Below, in pieces: positions 46,222 to 55,882 of a DNA stretch of 64,000 nucleotides (position 1 is the stretch's first letter; each line of letters begins with the position of its first letter). This DNA is from Exiguobacterium sp. s48. GTDB lineage: Bacteria; Bacillota; Bacilli; Exiguobacteriales; Exiguobacteriaceae. The notes beneath the pieces were generated by a model. The model was not told the origin of the DNA and ran no database searches. It saw only the letters and a list, made by a program, of their open reading frames with translations. A program made the translations under genes and the position numbers. The stretch covers positions 372,001-436,000 of the forward strand of contig NZ_JACSKC010000001.1 of NCBI RefSeq assembly GCF_018617395.1. Reading direction: 5' to 3'.

Positions 46222-46692
46222 ATGTCAATCAAAAACAAAATGAAAGATTTCTTTGGACTCGAGGAAGATCCGAACAGCACATATGAGGAAGAAGAGTACG
46301 CAGTTGCAAATGCAGCCGCTCCTTCTACGACTGAAACATCGGTCGTCAGACAGGATGATCGCCCAAAATCAGCAAATAATCTCGTAGCGCTCAATACGAA
46401 AAAGAAAGACCGTTCGAAAGTCGTATTGGCTGAGCCACGTGTGTTCGCTGAAGCGCAAGACATCAGCGATCATCTGAAAGAAAACCGTGCTGTCATTGTC
46501 AACCTTCAGCGCATGTCAAAAGAGCAATCGCGTCAAGTCGTTAACTTCCTCTCAGGTGTCGTATATGCCCTTGAGGGATCGATGACTTCGATTGGACATA
46601 ACACGATTCTGTGTACTCCGAATAACGTCGAATTGACGGGTTCAATTTCAAACTTGATTTCGGAGGATGAACTTCACAGTAAAGGGTGGTAA
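46222..46692 (+). CDS. sepF: Cell division protein SepF
   Basis: 156 residues. N-terminal amphipathic membrane-binding helix (MSIKNKMKDFFGLEEDP), an acidic and variable linker (20-75), then the SepF/DUF552 domain with EAQDISDHLKENRAVIVNLQRMSKEQSRQVVNFLSGVVYALEG, which polymerises into rings and binds FtsZ. AAGGAGG precedes the ATG. Confidence 0.94.
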   Translation: MSIKNKMKDFFGLEEDPNSTYEEEEYAVANAAAPSTTETSVVRQDDRPKSANNLVALNTKKKDRSKVVLAEPRVFAEAQDISDHLKENRAVIVNLQRMSKEQSRQVVNFLSGVVYALEGSMTSIGHNTILCTPNNVELTGSISNLISEDELHSKGW

Positions 46693-46696
46693 CTGA

Positions 46697-46966
46697 ATGG
46701 AAAACGTAATCCCTGCCTTAGGCAAAACGTTGAGCGACTTACTTGGTATCTATAGTTGGGTCCTTATCGGTTATATTTTATTATCATGGTTCCCGAACGC
46801 ACGTGAATCAAAATTTGGACAGATTTTATCTTTCCTTTGTGAACCGTTTTTGGCGCCGTTTCGTCGAATCATCCCACCGATTGGTGGCATGCTTGATATT
46901 TCCCCAATCGTGGCGTTGTTCGTGTTACGTATGGCCCAATCTGGGATCGCTGCGATTTTTGGGTGA
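46697..46966 (+). CDS. ylmG: YggT family membrane protein YlmG
   Basis: 89 residues with two hydrophobic segments (about 17-33 and 66-88) and the family loop SWFPNAR...CEPFLAPFRRIIPPIGGMLDISPIVALFVL. YlmG is found between sepF and ylmH in many Gram-positives; it has been tied to division and membrane organisation, but its molecular role is not known. Confidence 0.92.
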   Translation: MENVIPALGKTLSDLLGIYSWVLIGYILLSWFPNARESKFGQILSFLCEPFLAPFRRIIPPIGGMLDISPIVALFVLRMAQSGIAAIFG

Positions 46967-46969
46967 CGT

Positions 46970-47740
46970 ATGAGCGTCTATGACCATTATCGACCAAGTG
47001 AACGCGCGTTCGTGGAGCAAGTGCTCGACTGGGTACAGCAAGTGGAGAATAGCTATGTGCTGAAGTTGACGGATTTCTTAGATCCGCGTGAACAGCAAAT
47101 CGTCAAACAGCTTGTCGGCAAACAACTTGTCATTCATGATGATGGCGGATTTGAAGGGGCAGAACGACGTCGACTGATTTTGGCCCCGGATTATTATGAA
47201 CTGAATGCCGATGATTTCGAGATTGAGGTCCGTCGAATCGAGTATCCGACAAAATTTGTGGACTTGACGCATCGACAAGTGACAGGGACATTGCTGAACG
47301 CTGGACTGAAGCGCCAAAAGTTCGGTGACGTCGTTCTTGACGAGGAGATCGTACAATTTGCGACGACACGAGAAGCGGTCGGATTCATCGAAATGAACCT
47401 CGAGCGTGTCGGAAAAGCAAAAGTCCGTATTTCCTCTGTGGCGAAAGAAGAGATTCTCATCGTTCCAAAAACGGAGTGGGTGGAAGGCTTTGGCATCGTG
47501 TCCTCGTTACGATTTGATACGGTCGCAAGCGAGGTGCTTAATATTTCTCGGCAAAAAGCCCAGGCACTCGTCAAACATGGCGACTGTAAAGTGAACCATA
47601 AAGTCATTGAAGACGCGAGCTTCATCCTTGAGCCAGATGATCTGCTCTCCGTTCGTGGATATGGTCGCATCAAATTGATGGAGATTCTCGGATCGACCAA
47701 ACGTGAAAAAATTAAAATCCAGTATGGCACCATACGTTGA
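46970..47740 (+). CDS. ylmH: S4-domain RNA-binding protein YlmH
   Basis: 256 residues: an N-terminal region that includes an RNA-binding-like fold (DHYRPSERAFVEQVLDWVQQV) and a C-terminal S4 domain (about 180-240) with SEVLNISRQKAQALVKHGDCKVNH. Members bind the ribosome or tRNA, and B. subtilis YlmH has been linked to rescue of stalled 50S subunits. It starts 3 bases after the ylmG stop, and its 3' end carries part of the divIVA leader. Confidence 0.92.
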   Translation: MSVYDHYRPSERAFVEQVLDWVQQVENSYVLKLTDFLDPREQQIVKQLVGKQLVIHDDGGFEGAERRRLILAPDYYELNADDFEIEVRRIEYPTKFVDLTHRQVTGTLLNAGLKRQKFGDVVLDEEIVQFATTREAVGFIEMNLERVGKAKVRISSVAKEEILIVPKTEWVEGFGIVSSLRFDTVASEVLNISRQKAQALVKHGDCKVNHKVIEDASFILEPDDLLSVRGYGRIKLMEILGSTKREKIKIQYGTIR

Positions 47741-47758
47741 ATTTAGGAGGAAAGTCGA

Positions 47759-48307
47759 ATGGCGTTGACACCGATTGATATTCATAATAAAGAATTTTCT
47801 TCCCGTTTTCGTGGGTACGACATCGATGAGGTCAATGAATTTTTAGATCAAATCATTAAAGAGTTTGAACTATTGATTCGTGAGAATCGACGGTATGAAG
47901 AACTTGTCAACGATATGCAAGCCCGCATTGACTACTTCTCCTCGATGGAAGATACGTTGAACAAGTCGATTATTGTCGCGCAGGAAGCAGCGGAAGAAGT
48001 GAAGAACAATGCTCAAAAAGAAGCGAGTCTCATTTTGAAGCAAGCGGAACGTGAAGCGTTCGCTCGTGAAGAAGAAGCGGCGCGCAAAGAGCAACTTGCT
48101 GAACGTGAAGTCGTCCAAATGCTCAAGAAAGTCGAGTTGTATCGAACACGTTTCCGTGTCCTCGTCGACGCCCAAATGGAGCTCTTAAACAGCACAGAGT
48201 GGGAGACGATTGTCGGGGAGCCGCCTGTGCAGACGGTTCTTGACGATAGATCAGAACTTGCGTATAATGACCACGAAGTCACACAGAATGAAGAACAACA
48301 TGGATAA
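47759..48307 (+). CDS. divIVA: Polar/septal organiser DivIVA
   Basis: 182 residues. The conserved N-terminal membrane-curvature domain reads LTPIDIHNKEFSSRFRGYDIDEVNEFLDQI, with FSSRFRGY the lipid-binding loop, followed by coiled coil (about 25-155) and a short acidic tail. It marks negatively curved membrane and recruits division or polarity partners. TAGGAGGAAAG precedes the ATG. The last 70 bases also contain a consensus promoter for the downstream ileS leader. Confidence 0.95.
   Translation: MALTPIDIHNKEFSSRFRGYDIDEVNEFLDQIIKEFELLIRENRRYEELVNDMQARIDYFSSMEDTLNKSIIVAQEAAEEVKNNAQKEASLILKQAEREAFAREEEAARKEQLAEREVVQMLKKVELYRTRFRVLVDAQMELLNSTEWETIVGEPPVQTVLDDRSELAYNDHEVTQNEEQHG
48240..48268 (+). 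promoter_or_regulatory. Promoter of the ileS T-box leader, inside divIVA
   Basis: TTGACG (48240-48245), exactly 17 bases, then a perfect TATAAT (48263-48268). The start site would be near 48275, just upstream of the T-box structure and inside divIVA. Confidence 0.8.
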
Positions 48308-48556
48308 ATGATCAACACGTTGAGTAGGACGCGTCGATCGAGTCATACCTACGAAGCGACTTAGGGACGGTGAGAGCCTAAGAGAAAGACTCGAATCGGT
48401 ATCCCCTATGAGTCGTCGCGCTGAACTATAGTAGGCGTGACCGCCTGACCTCGTTATCGGTTACCGAGAGCGGTCTCATGAGAGTGAGACTAGTAGGGTG
48501 GTACCGCGAGTCAACCAACTCGTCCCTATCAGGGATGGGTTGGTTTTTTTTGTTTT
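48275..48556 (+). promoter_or_regulatory. T-box riboswitch controlling ileS
   Basis: Leader of about 280 bases before ileS with the conserved T-box AGGGTGGTACCGCG (48495-48508), which pairs with the tRNA acceptor end. Candidate isoleucine specifier triplets ATC stand at 48395-48397 (followed by a purine, the usual form) and 48401-48403, on the 3' side of Stem I. The leader ends in an intrinsic terminator (48513-48552). Uncharged tRNA-Ile should stabilise the antiterminator and turn on ileS. Confidence 0.95.
48513..48552 (+). terminator. T-box-controlled terminator of the ileS leader
   Basis: AACCAAC/GTTGGTT outer stem and TCCCT/AGGGA inner stem followed by a run of eight T. The 5' arm begins five bases after the T-box core. 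Confidence 0.93.
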
Positions 48557-48584
48557 CTAAAAAAATGTTGATGGAGGAGTTTCG

Positions 48585-51311
48585 ATGAACTACAAAGACA
48601 CGCTATTAATGCCAAACACAGAATTCGCAATGCGTGGGAATTTACCAAAACGCGAACCGGCAATGCAAACAGAATGGGAAGACATGGACCTTTACAACAA
48701 AGTACAAGAAAAAAATGCGGGGAAACCGCAATATATCTTACATGATGGACCTCCATATGCGAACGGCGACATCCACATGGGACACGCGATGAACAAAGTA
48801 TTAAAAGACATCATCGTGCGTTTCAAAGGGATGAATGGCTATCAGTCTCCAATGATTCCAGGTTGGGATACACATGGTCTTCCAATCGAGAATGCCCTTC
48901 AAAAAGCTGGCGTCAACCGTAAGGAGATGACGGTCGCTGAATTCCGTGAAAAGTGTGCAGAATATGCGATGGAACAAGTGAACTCGCAACGCGAACAATT
49001 TAAACGTCTCGGTCTTCTCGCAGACTTTGAGAATCCATACATCACGCTTCTTCCTGAATACGAGGCGGCACAAATTCGCTTGTTCGGGTCGATGGCTGAG
49101 AAAGGTTACATCTACAAAGGGAAAAAACCGGTCTACTGGTCACCATCTTCGGAGTCAGCACTCGCGGAAGCTGAAATTGAATATTACGATAAAAAATCAC
49201 CGGCTATCTACGTGGCATTCCGCGTTGTAGACGGTAAAGATACATTGACGTCAAATGATCATTTTGTCATCTGGACGACGACACCTTGGACAATCCCGGC
49301 CAACCTTGGAATCGCGGTGAGTGATGAGTTGACTTACACGCGTATCGATCATGAAGGGAAAGGCTATATCGTCGCAGAAACGCTCGTTGAAGAAGTGACG
49401 ACAGCGCTTGGATGGTCTGACTATACAGTGAGCGGTTCATGGAACGGTCGCGATTTTGAATACATGACGGCGCAGCATCCGTTGTATGACCGGACGTCAC
49501 TCGTCATCCTTGGTGACCACGTCACTGCGGATGCGACGGGACTCGTGCATACGGCCCCTGGACACGGGGAAGACGACTATCGTGTCGGACAGGCTTACGG
49601 ATTAGACGTACTTTGCCCGGTAGATGACCGTGGGTATATGACAGACGAAGCCCCTGGTTTCGAGGGTCTCTTCTACGAAGATGCGAATAAACAAATCGGG
49701 ATGAAGCTTGAAGAGAACGGCTACTTGCTCAACTTGAAGTTCATCAAGCACTCGTACCCGCACGACTGGCGTACGAAAAAGCCGGTCATCTTCCGTGCGA
49801 CGCCACAATGGTTCGCATCGATCAAAGATTTCCGTGAAGATATGCTTCGTGAAATCGAAGAAGTGAACTGGGTTCCTGAATGGGGGATGACACGTCTTTA
49901 CAACATGGTCCGTGACCGTGGAGACTGGGTCATCAGCCGTCAACGTGCTTGGGGTGTTCCAATCCCAATCTTCTACGCTGAAGATGGTACTGAAATCATC
50001 ACGAACGAAACGATTGACCACATTGCGAACTTGTTCCGCGAGCACGGGTCAAATGTATGGTATGAGCGTGAAGCGAAAGACCTTCTCCCTGAAGGCTTCA
50101 CACATCCGAACAGCCCGAATGGCGAGTTCCGTAAAGAACTCGACATCATGGACGTCTGGTTCGATTCAGGTTCTTCACACGCTGGTGTATTAGAGGAACG
50201 CGAAAACCTGCGTCGTCCGGCAGACCTTTACCTTGAAGGTTCTGACCAATATCGCGGCTGGTTTAACTCGTCACTCTCAACAGCTGTCGCGACGACTGGG
50301 AAAGCACCATACCGAAACGTCTTAAGCCACGGTTTTGTCCTTGATGGCGATGGACGTAAGATGTCGAAATCGCTCGGTAACACAATCGCACCGAACGATC
50401 TCGTAAAACAATACGGTGCCGAAATCGTACGCCTTTGGGTCGCATCGGTTGACTACCAATCAGACGTACGTGCGTCACATGACAACTTCAAACAAGTATC
50501 AGAAGTTTACCGGAAGATGCGTAACACGATCCGCTTCTTGCTCGGGAACTTGAACGGGTTCGAACCATCGATGCGTGTCGCATTCGACGACATGCCGGAA
50601 GCAGACCGTTTCATGGCGACGAAACTCAAGCAATTACAGACAAAAGTTGTCAAAGCATACGATGAATTTGACTTTATGGCCGTGTATCATCTCGTTCATA
50701 ACTTCTGTGTCAACGAGTTGTCATCGTTCTACCTCGACTTCACAAAAGATATTTTGTATATCGAACGTGAAGACGATCTCCGTCGTCGTGCTGTTCAGAC
50801 AGTCATGTACGATGCGGTCGTACTCTTGACGAAACTATTGGCACCAATCCTTCCACACACAGCCGATGAGGCGTGGAAAGAGGTTCCTGGGAAGTCAGAA
50901 GCAAGTATCTTCTTGACGGATTTAGAAGAAGTGAGCGCGCTCACAACAGACGAAACGGCTTTACTTGAGAAGTGGTCGAAATTCCTCGTCTTCCGTGACG
51001 ATGTCTTGAAAGCGATTGAGATTGCACGTGGAGAAAAATTGATCGGAAAACCGCTTGAGGCGAAGTTGATCCTCGCACCGAAAGCAGAGACTGCCGAGTT
51101 GCTCAAGACGATCGACAACGTCAGTCAACTGCTTCAAGTATCGCAAGTGGAATGGTCTGAGACGGCAGACGTCGATTATGCGACGACGAAAATCACAGTC
51201 ATGAAAGCCGACGGAGCCGCTTGTGCACGCTGTTGGACATACTCGACAGAGCTTGGACAAAACGAAGAGCATCCTGAGCTTTGCCCACGCTGTGCATCAG
51301 TAATCGGTTAA
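48585..51311 (+). CDS. ileS: Isoleucyl-tRNA synthetase
   Basis: 908 residues, class I synthetase. HIGH-type motif [16 protein letters not shown] near the N-terminus, CP1 editing domain with [16 protein letters not shown] motif in [10 protein letters not shown] and a C-terminal zinc ribbon with CARCW and CPRC. It charges tRNA-Ile with isoleucine and edits valine. The start follows GGAGG and the T-box leader. The length matches the B. subtilis enzyme (about 920). Confidence 0.98.
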   Translation: MNYKDTLLMPNTEFAMRGNLPKREPAMQTEWEDMDLYNKVQEKNAGKPQYILHDGPPYANGDIHMGHAMNKVLKDIIVRFKGMNGYQSPMIPGWDTHGLPIENALQKAGVNRKEMTVAEFREKCAEYAMEQVNSQREQFKRLGLLADFENPYITLLPEYEAAQIRLFGSMAEKGYIYKGKKPVYWSPSSESALAEAEIEYYDKKSPAIYVAFRVVDGKDTLTSNDHFVIWTTTPWTIPANLGIAVSDELTYTRIDHEGKGYIVAETLVEEVTTALGWSDYTVSGSWNGRDFEYMTAQHPLYDRTSLVILGDHVTADATGLVHTAPGHGEDDYRVGQAYGLDVLCPVDDRGYMTDEAPGFEGLFYEDANKQIGMKLEENGYLLNLKFIKHSYPHDWRTKKPVIFRATPQWFASIKDFREDMLREIEEVNWVPEWGMTRLYNMVRDRGDWVISRQRAWGVPIPIFYAEDGTEIITNETIDHIANLFREHGSNVWYEREAKDLLPEGFTHPNSPNGEFRKELDIMDVWFDSGSSHAGVLEERENLRRPADLYLEGSDQYRGWFNSSLSTAVATTGKAPYRNVLSHGFVLDGDGRKMSKSLGNTIAPNDLVKQYGAEIVRLWVASVDYQSDVRASHDNFKQVSEVYRKMRNTIRFLLGNLNGFEPSMRVAFDDMPEADRFMATKLKQLQTKVVKAYDEFDFMAVYHLVHNFCVNELSSFYLDFTKDILYIEREDDLRRRAVQTVMYDAVVLLTKLLAPILPHTADEAWKEVPGKSEASIFLTDLEEVSALTTDETALLEKWSKFLVFRDDVLKAIEIARGEKLIGKPLEAKLILAPKAETAELLKTIDNVSQLLQVSQVEWSETADVDYATTKITVMKADGAACARCWTYSTELGQNEEHPELCPRCASVIG

Positions 51312-51315
51312 GACG

Positions 51316-51345
51316 AACCGGAGTGGCGTCCCCACTCCGGTTTCT
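51316..51345 (+). terminator. Hairpin terminator after ileS
   Basis: Ten-base-pair stem ACCGGAGTGG/CCACTCCGGT with a five-base loop and a short T-rich tail. lspA starts 24 bases later, so partial readthrough is expected. Confidence 0.75.
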
Positions 51346-51368
51346 TAACGGCTTGAAAGGAGACGCGT

Positions 51369-51842
51369 ATGAAACGCTATTATGGATTGGCCATACTCTT
51401 GATTTTTCTCGACCAATTGACGAAATGGGTGGTCGTACAGACGATGACCATCGGGCAAACGATTGAAGTCATCCCGAATTTGTTATATTGGACGTCTTAT
51501 CGCAATAAAGGGGCAGCGTGGGGAATGTTAGAGGGACAAATGGTGTTCTTCTTCGTCATCACAATGCTTGTCGTGGCAGGACTGATCTACTTCATGCACA
51601 AAGAAGTAAAAGGTTATCACCTTCTCGGATACAGTGTCGGACTACTATTGGCCGGTGCCATCGGGAACTTTATCGACCGCCTGTTTCGTGGCGAAGTCGT
51701 CGATTTTGTCGATACGTATCCGTTCGGGTACAACTTCCCAATTTTTAACGTGGCCGATATGGCACTCACGTTTGGGGTCATCTTGATGGTCGTTGGGATT
51801 TTATTTGAAGAAAAATTACACAAAGAAAGGGGACAATCGTAA
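51369..51842 (+). CDS. lspA: Lipoprotein signal peptidase LspA
   Basis: 157 residues with four membrane helices. Catalytic aspartates are D103 (GNFIDR) and D130 (NVADMAL). It cleaves the signal peptide of lipid-modified prolipoproteins, such as CtaC in this window. GAAAGGAGACG precedes the ATG. The stop codon shares one base with the next start (TAATG). Confidence 0.95.
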   Translation: MKRYYGLAILLIFLDQLTKWVVVQTMTIGQTIEVIPNLLYWTSYRNKGAAWGMLEGQMVFFFVITMLVVAGLIYFMHKEVKGYHLLGYSVGLLLAGAIGNFIDRLFRGEVVDFVDTYPFGYNFPIFNVADMALTFGVILMVVGILFEEKLHKERGQS

Positions 51843-52753
51843 TGGAAACGTATACTTTTGTCGCCGATGAAAAGGCAAGGATTGATAAGTGGGTCAGTGA
51901 CCGTGGTGAATGGTCACGCTCACAAGTACAGGAATGGATCAAGACGGGAGCCCTCCTCGTCAATGGTAGTGCCGTGAAGGCGAACTACAAGCTTCAAGTG
52001 GGGGATGAAGTGGAAGTGAACGTGCCGGAAGCGGTCGAGCTCGAAGTGTTGCCTGAAGACATCCCGCTCGAAATCGTCTTTGAGGATGAGGACGTCATCG
52101 TCGTCAATAAGGCTCGTGGGATGGTTGTTCACCCTGCAGCCGGTCATACATCAGGAACGCTCGTCAATGCGCTACTTTTCCATTGCGATGACCTATCGGG
52201 CATCAATGGGGTCAAACGTCCAGGAATCGTCCATCGGATTGATAAGGACACGACAGGTCTTCTCATGGTCGCCAAAAATGATTTGGCACACGAGTCGCTT
52301 GCGAGCCAATTGAAAGACAAGACAATCAAACGGGAATATATCGCGCTCGTCCACGGCGAACTTGTCCATGAACTTGGAACAATCGAGGCACCAATCGGGC
52401 GTGATACAAATGATCGTCAGCGCATGACCGTGACGGACCGGAACGCCAAAGAAGCGGTCACACATTTTCGTTTACTCGAACGTTATAAAGACTTCACGCT
52501 CGTGGAGTGTAAATTAGAAACGGGACGCACGCACCAGATTCGCGTACACATGCGTTATATCGGTCATCCGCTCGCCGGTGACCCGAAATATGGCCCACGC
52601 CGCACGATTGATTTAGGCGGTCAAGCGCTCCATGCGGCAACACTCGGATTCCATCATCCACGTACGAAAGAATGGATGGAGTTCGAAGCGCCACTCCCAG
52701 AAGACTTCAAAGCGGAACTCGCAAAATTAGATAAAATCGAGAAAACACGTTGA
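51842..52753 (+). CDS. rluD: RluD-type 23S rRNA pseudouridine synthase (YlyB)
   Basis: 303 residues. N-terminal S4 domain (RIDKWVSDRGEWSRSQVQEWIKTGALLVNG) and RsuA/RluA catalytic domain with HRIDKDTTGLL (131-141; catalytic Asp 134) and KLETGRTHQIRVHM. It makes pseudouridines in 23S rRNA helix 69. The first promoter of the pyr operon begins at its stop codon. In B. subtilis ylyB also precedes pyrR. Confidence 0.93.
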   Translation: METYTFVADEKARIDKWVSDRGEWSRSQVQEWIKTGALLVNGSAVKANYKLQVGDEVEVNVPEAVELEVLPEDIPLEIVFEDEDVIVVNKARGMVVHPAAGHTSGTLVNALLFHCDDLSGINGVKRPGIVHRIDKDTTGLLMVAKNDLAHESLASQLKDKTIKREYIALVHGELVHELGTIEAPIGRDTNDRQRMTVTDRNAKEAVTHFRLLERYKDFTLVECKLETGRTHQIRVHMRYIGHPLAGDPKYGPRRTIDLGGQALHAATLGFHHPRTKEWMEFEAPLPEDFKAELAKLDKIEKTR

Positions 52754-52778
52754 CTTCTGTCACGTTCCGATTTATAGT
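52750..52778 (+). promoter_or_regulatory. Promoter of the pyr operon
   Basis: TTGACT (52750-52755), a 17-base spacer and TATAGT (52773-52778). The -35 overlaps the rluD stop codon. Transcription would begin near 52785. Confidence 0.8.
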
Positions 52779-52789
52779 CTAGGAAGCAT

Positions 52790-53485
<696 letters not shown>

Positions 53486-53492
53486 ACCCATA

Positions 53493-53525
53493 CCTTTAAG
53501 GTGGTCCTGAGAGGCCAGGAAGGAG
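53493..53525 (+). promoter_or_regulatory. PyrR-binding hairpin that includes the pyrP ribosome-binding site
   Basis: The loop GGTCCTGAGAGGCC (53503-53516) fits the PyrR consensus with compensated end pairs (G-C for A-U). The lower stem pairs CCTT (53493-53496) with AAGG (53520-53523), and those bases are the first four of the AAGGAG Shine-Dalgarno (53520-53525) of pyrP, 8 bases before its ATG. No terminator exists in this 48-base gap. The expected effect of PyrR binding is blocking of pyrP translation, unlike the transcription attenuation at the other two sites. Confidence 0.8.
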
Positions 53526-53533
53526 AATTCAAT

Positions 53534-54838
53534 ATGAAACAACCTGTTCTACACATCCACGAGCGTCCAGCTCACTTTCCACAATGGCTGTTATTCAGTC
53601 TTCAACACGTCTTCGCCATGTTCGGAGCGACGATTTTAGTCCCGATTTTGACTGGATTAAATACATCGGTCGCCCTCGTCGCTTCCGGAGTGGCCACGCT
53701 CTCATTCTTAGCGATTACTCGCTTCAAAGTCCCGACATACTTAGGTTCAAGTTTTGCCTACATCGCCCCAATCATAGCGGTCAGCCAGCAATGGGGTGTC
53801 GAAGCCGCGCTCTTTGGCGGTATCGCCGCCGGTTCGGTATACGGCGTCGTCTCCTTGATCATCTATAAGACGGGCGTCAATTGGTTGCTCCGATTGCTTC
53901 CACCAGTCGTCGTTGGACCGGTCATCATGGTCATCGGCCTCTCGCTCGCTCCGGTCGCCATCGACATGTCGATGAATCAAAATGGTGCGTACAACGGAAC
54001 ATTCATGGTCATCGCTCTATTGACGCTTGGAATCACAATGCTCGCCATGACAAAGCTAAAAGGTGTCTGGGGAGCGGTTCCGATCCTTTTTGGAATCGTC
54101 GGGGGCTACGGGATTGCCGCAGCATTTGGAATCATCGATTACTCACCGATTCAACAAGCGAGCTTGTTCCAACTCCCTGACTTCACGATGGTGTTCGTCG
54201 ACTACATGCCGATGTGGCAAGTCGGTGCACTCCTTGCAATCGTACCGGTCGCCCTCGTCACAATGACGGAGCACATCGGTGATCAGATGGTCACGTCGAA
54301 AATCATCGGACGAGAGACGATGAAAGATCCGGGTCTCCATCGCACGCTACTCGGTGACGGGGTAGGAAAAGCGGTCGCCTCCGCACTCGGTGGACCACCG
54401 TGTACGACTTACGGTGAGAACAACGGCGTCATGGCCATCACGCGAGTTTATAGTGTCTACGTCATCGCTGGAGCGGCGCTCATGGCCATCAGCTTCGGAT
54501 TCCTCGGTCATATCGAAGCATTCATCTCGACCATCCCGAACCCGGTCAAAGGTGGAATCTCAATCCTCTTGTTCGGTGTCATCGCGTCAAACGGGTTACG
54601 GACGATGGTAGAGAGCAAAGTCGACTTGGCAGAGAAACGCAACTTGATCATCTCGTCGGTCATCCTCGTCATCGGGCTCGGTGGTGCGATGGTTCAAATC
54701 GGTAGCTTCCCGGTACAAGGGATGGCGCTCGCGACAGTCGTCGGTATTTTATTGAACGCGATCTTGCCGAAAGAAGAAGAGGAAACAGCGGTCGACATCA
54801 ACACAACTGAAGAAACGAAACAAGCAAGTAACTTTTAA
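53534..54838 (+). CDS. pyrP: Uracil permease PyrP
   Basis: 434 residues from the ATG at 53534. NCS2/uracil-xanthine permease with about fourteen hydrophobic segments. Typical regions are FGATILVPILTGLNTSVAL, YLGSSFAYIAPI and TEHIGDQMVTSKIIGR, and the substrate-site motif in GGPPCTTYGENNGVMAITRVYS. It imports uracil with protons across the cytoplasmic membrane. The end has an acidic Glu-rich tail. Regulated by PyrR at its own ribosome-binding site. Confidence 0.95.
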   Translation: MKQPVLHIHERPAHFPQWLLFSLQHVFAMFGATILVPILTGLNTSVALVASGVATLSFLAITRFKVPTYLGSSFAYIAPIIAVSQQWGVEAALFGGIAAGSVYGVVSLIIYKTGVNWLLRLLPPVVVGPVIMVIGLSLAPVAIDMSMNQNGAYNGTFMVIALLTLGITMLAMTKLKGVWGAVPILFGIVGGYGIAAAFGIIDYSPIQQASLFQLPDFTMVFVDYMPMWQVGALLAIVPVALVTMTEHIGDQMVTSKIIGRETMKDPGLHRTLLGDGVGKAVASALGGPPCTTYGENNGVMAITRVYSVYVIAGAALMAISFGFLGHIEAFISTIPNPVKGGISILLFGVIASNGLRTMVESKVDLAEKRNLIISSVILVIGLGGAMVQIGSFPVQGMALATVVGILLNAILPKEEEETAVDINTTEETKQASNF

Positions 54839-54840
54839 TT

Positions 54841-54936
54841 CGATCCCGTGAGGTCGGCAAAGTGAAGGCTCGTTTATTTGGGTGTACCCTGCCCAGATAA
54901 AGGCGTCCCTTCACATCGGTGAAGAGACGCCTTTTC
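54841..54936 (+). promoter_or_regulatory. PyrR-responsive attenuator 3 (pyrP-pyrB)
   Basis: Binding loop GATCCCGTGAGGTC (54842-54855) fits ARUCCNGNGAGGYU with a G-C end pair. An antiterminator-like hairpin TTTATTTGGG (54873-54882)/CCCAGATAAA (54892-54901) overlaps the 5' arm of the terminator at 54899. PyrR with UMP would release the terminator and stop transcription before pyrB. Confidence 0.92.
54899..54936 (+). terminator. Attenuator terminator before pyrB
   Basis: Interrupted stem AAAGGCGTC-CTTCAC/GTGAAG-GACGCCTTT with an ATCG loop and four T, 32 bases before the pyrB start. Confidence 0.92.
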
Positions 54937-54967
54937 TCTTTGCCTCTAACTAAAGGAGGAGACGAAC

Positions 54968-55882
54968 ATGAATACGATGCAGACAAACGTAAAACCGGTC
55001 AAACACTTCGTCAGTTTGGACACACTTTCCCTTGAGGAGATCATGGGCATGATTGAAGAGTCGTTGCGCTACAAACAAGGAGATCTGCCTCCATTATTTG
55101 ACGGGAAGACGGTAGCGAACCTGTTCTTTGAAAATTCGACGCGCACGAAAAACTCGTTTCAAATGGCCGAGCGCCATTTGAACATGCAAGAGATTCCATT
55201 CGATGTGACGACGTCATCGGTCACAAAAGGCGAAACGCTCTACGATACGTGCAAAACGCTCGAAGCCATCGGTGTGGACGCGCTCGTCATTCGACATCCG
55301 GAAGCAGGCTATTATCACGAACTCGTCGAGAAACTAAATATCCCGGTGTTGAACGGAGGGGACGGGAGCGGGGAACATCCATCCCAATCGTTGCTCGATC
55401 TCGTTACCATCTTTGAAGAGTTCGGAACGTTTCAAGGGTTGAACGTCGCCATCTGTGGCGACCTCGTCCATAGTCGGGTCGCCCGCTCGAATGCGAGCGT
55501 CTTGAAACGACTTGGGGCAAACGTGGTCGGTTGTAGCCCCATCTCTTGGTGGGACGATTCAATGGGACTAGAGCGAAAAGAACTCGATGACATTTTAGGT
55601 GAATGTGACGTCATCATGTTACTTCGTGTACAGCATGAGCGTCACATCATGGGAGACGTCTTCTCAAAAGAGGAGTATCACACACAGTTCGGTTTGACGG
55701 TCGAACGCGTCGAGCGAATGAAAGAAGGCGCCATTATCATGCACCCGGCTCCGGTCAATCGGGATGTAGAGATTGCCGGAAGTCTGATTGAACATGAGCG
55801 GTCACGCATCTTCCCGCAAATGAAGAACGGCGTCTATGCACGCATGAGCATTTTAAATCGAGCATTAGGAGGACAACAATGA
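54968..55882 (+). CDS. pyrB: Aspartate carbamoyltransferase catalytic subunit
   Basis: 304 residues. Carbamoyl-phosphate site [11 protein letters not shown] (STRTK 57-61), HPSQSLLDL and [13 protein letters not shown] are ATCase signatures. It condenses carbamoyl phosphate with aspartate. AAAGGAGGAGACG precedes the ATG. The stop overlaps the pyrC start (ATGA). No regulatory chain (pyrI) is present, as in Bacillus. Confidence 0.97.
   Translation: MNTMQTNVKPVKHFVSLDTLSLEEIMGMIEESLRYKQGDLPPLFDGKTVANLFFENSTRTKNSFQMAERHLNMQEIPFDVTTSSVTKGETLYDTCKTLEAIGVDALVIRHPEAGYYHELVEKLNIPVLNGGDGSGEHPSQSLLDLVTIFEEFGTFQGLNVAICGDLVHSRVARSNASVLKRLGANVVGCSPISWWDDSMGLERKELDDILGECDVIMLLRVQHERHIMGDVFSKEEYHTQFGLTVERVERMKEGAIIMHPAPVNRDVEIAGSLIEHERSRIFPQMKNGVYARMSILNRALGGQQ

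Noticed and set aside
47194-47733. 179-residue reverse-strand frame inside ylmH
   Set aside because: Ser/Arg-rich shadow without a ribosome-binding site; ylmH itself is clearly real.
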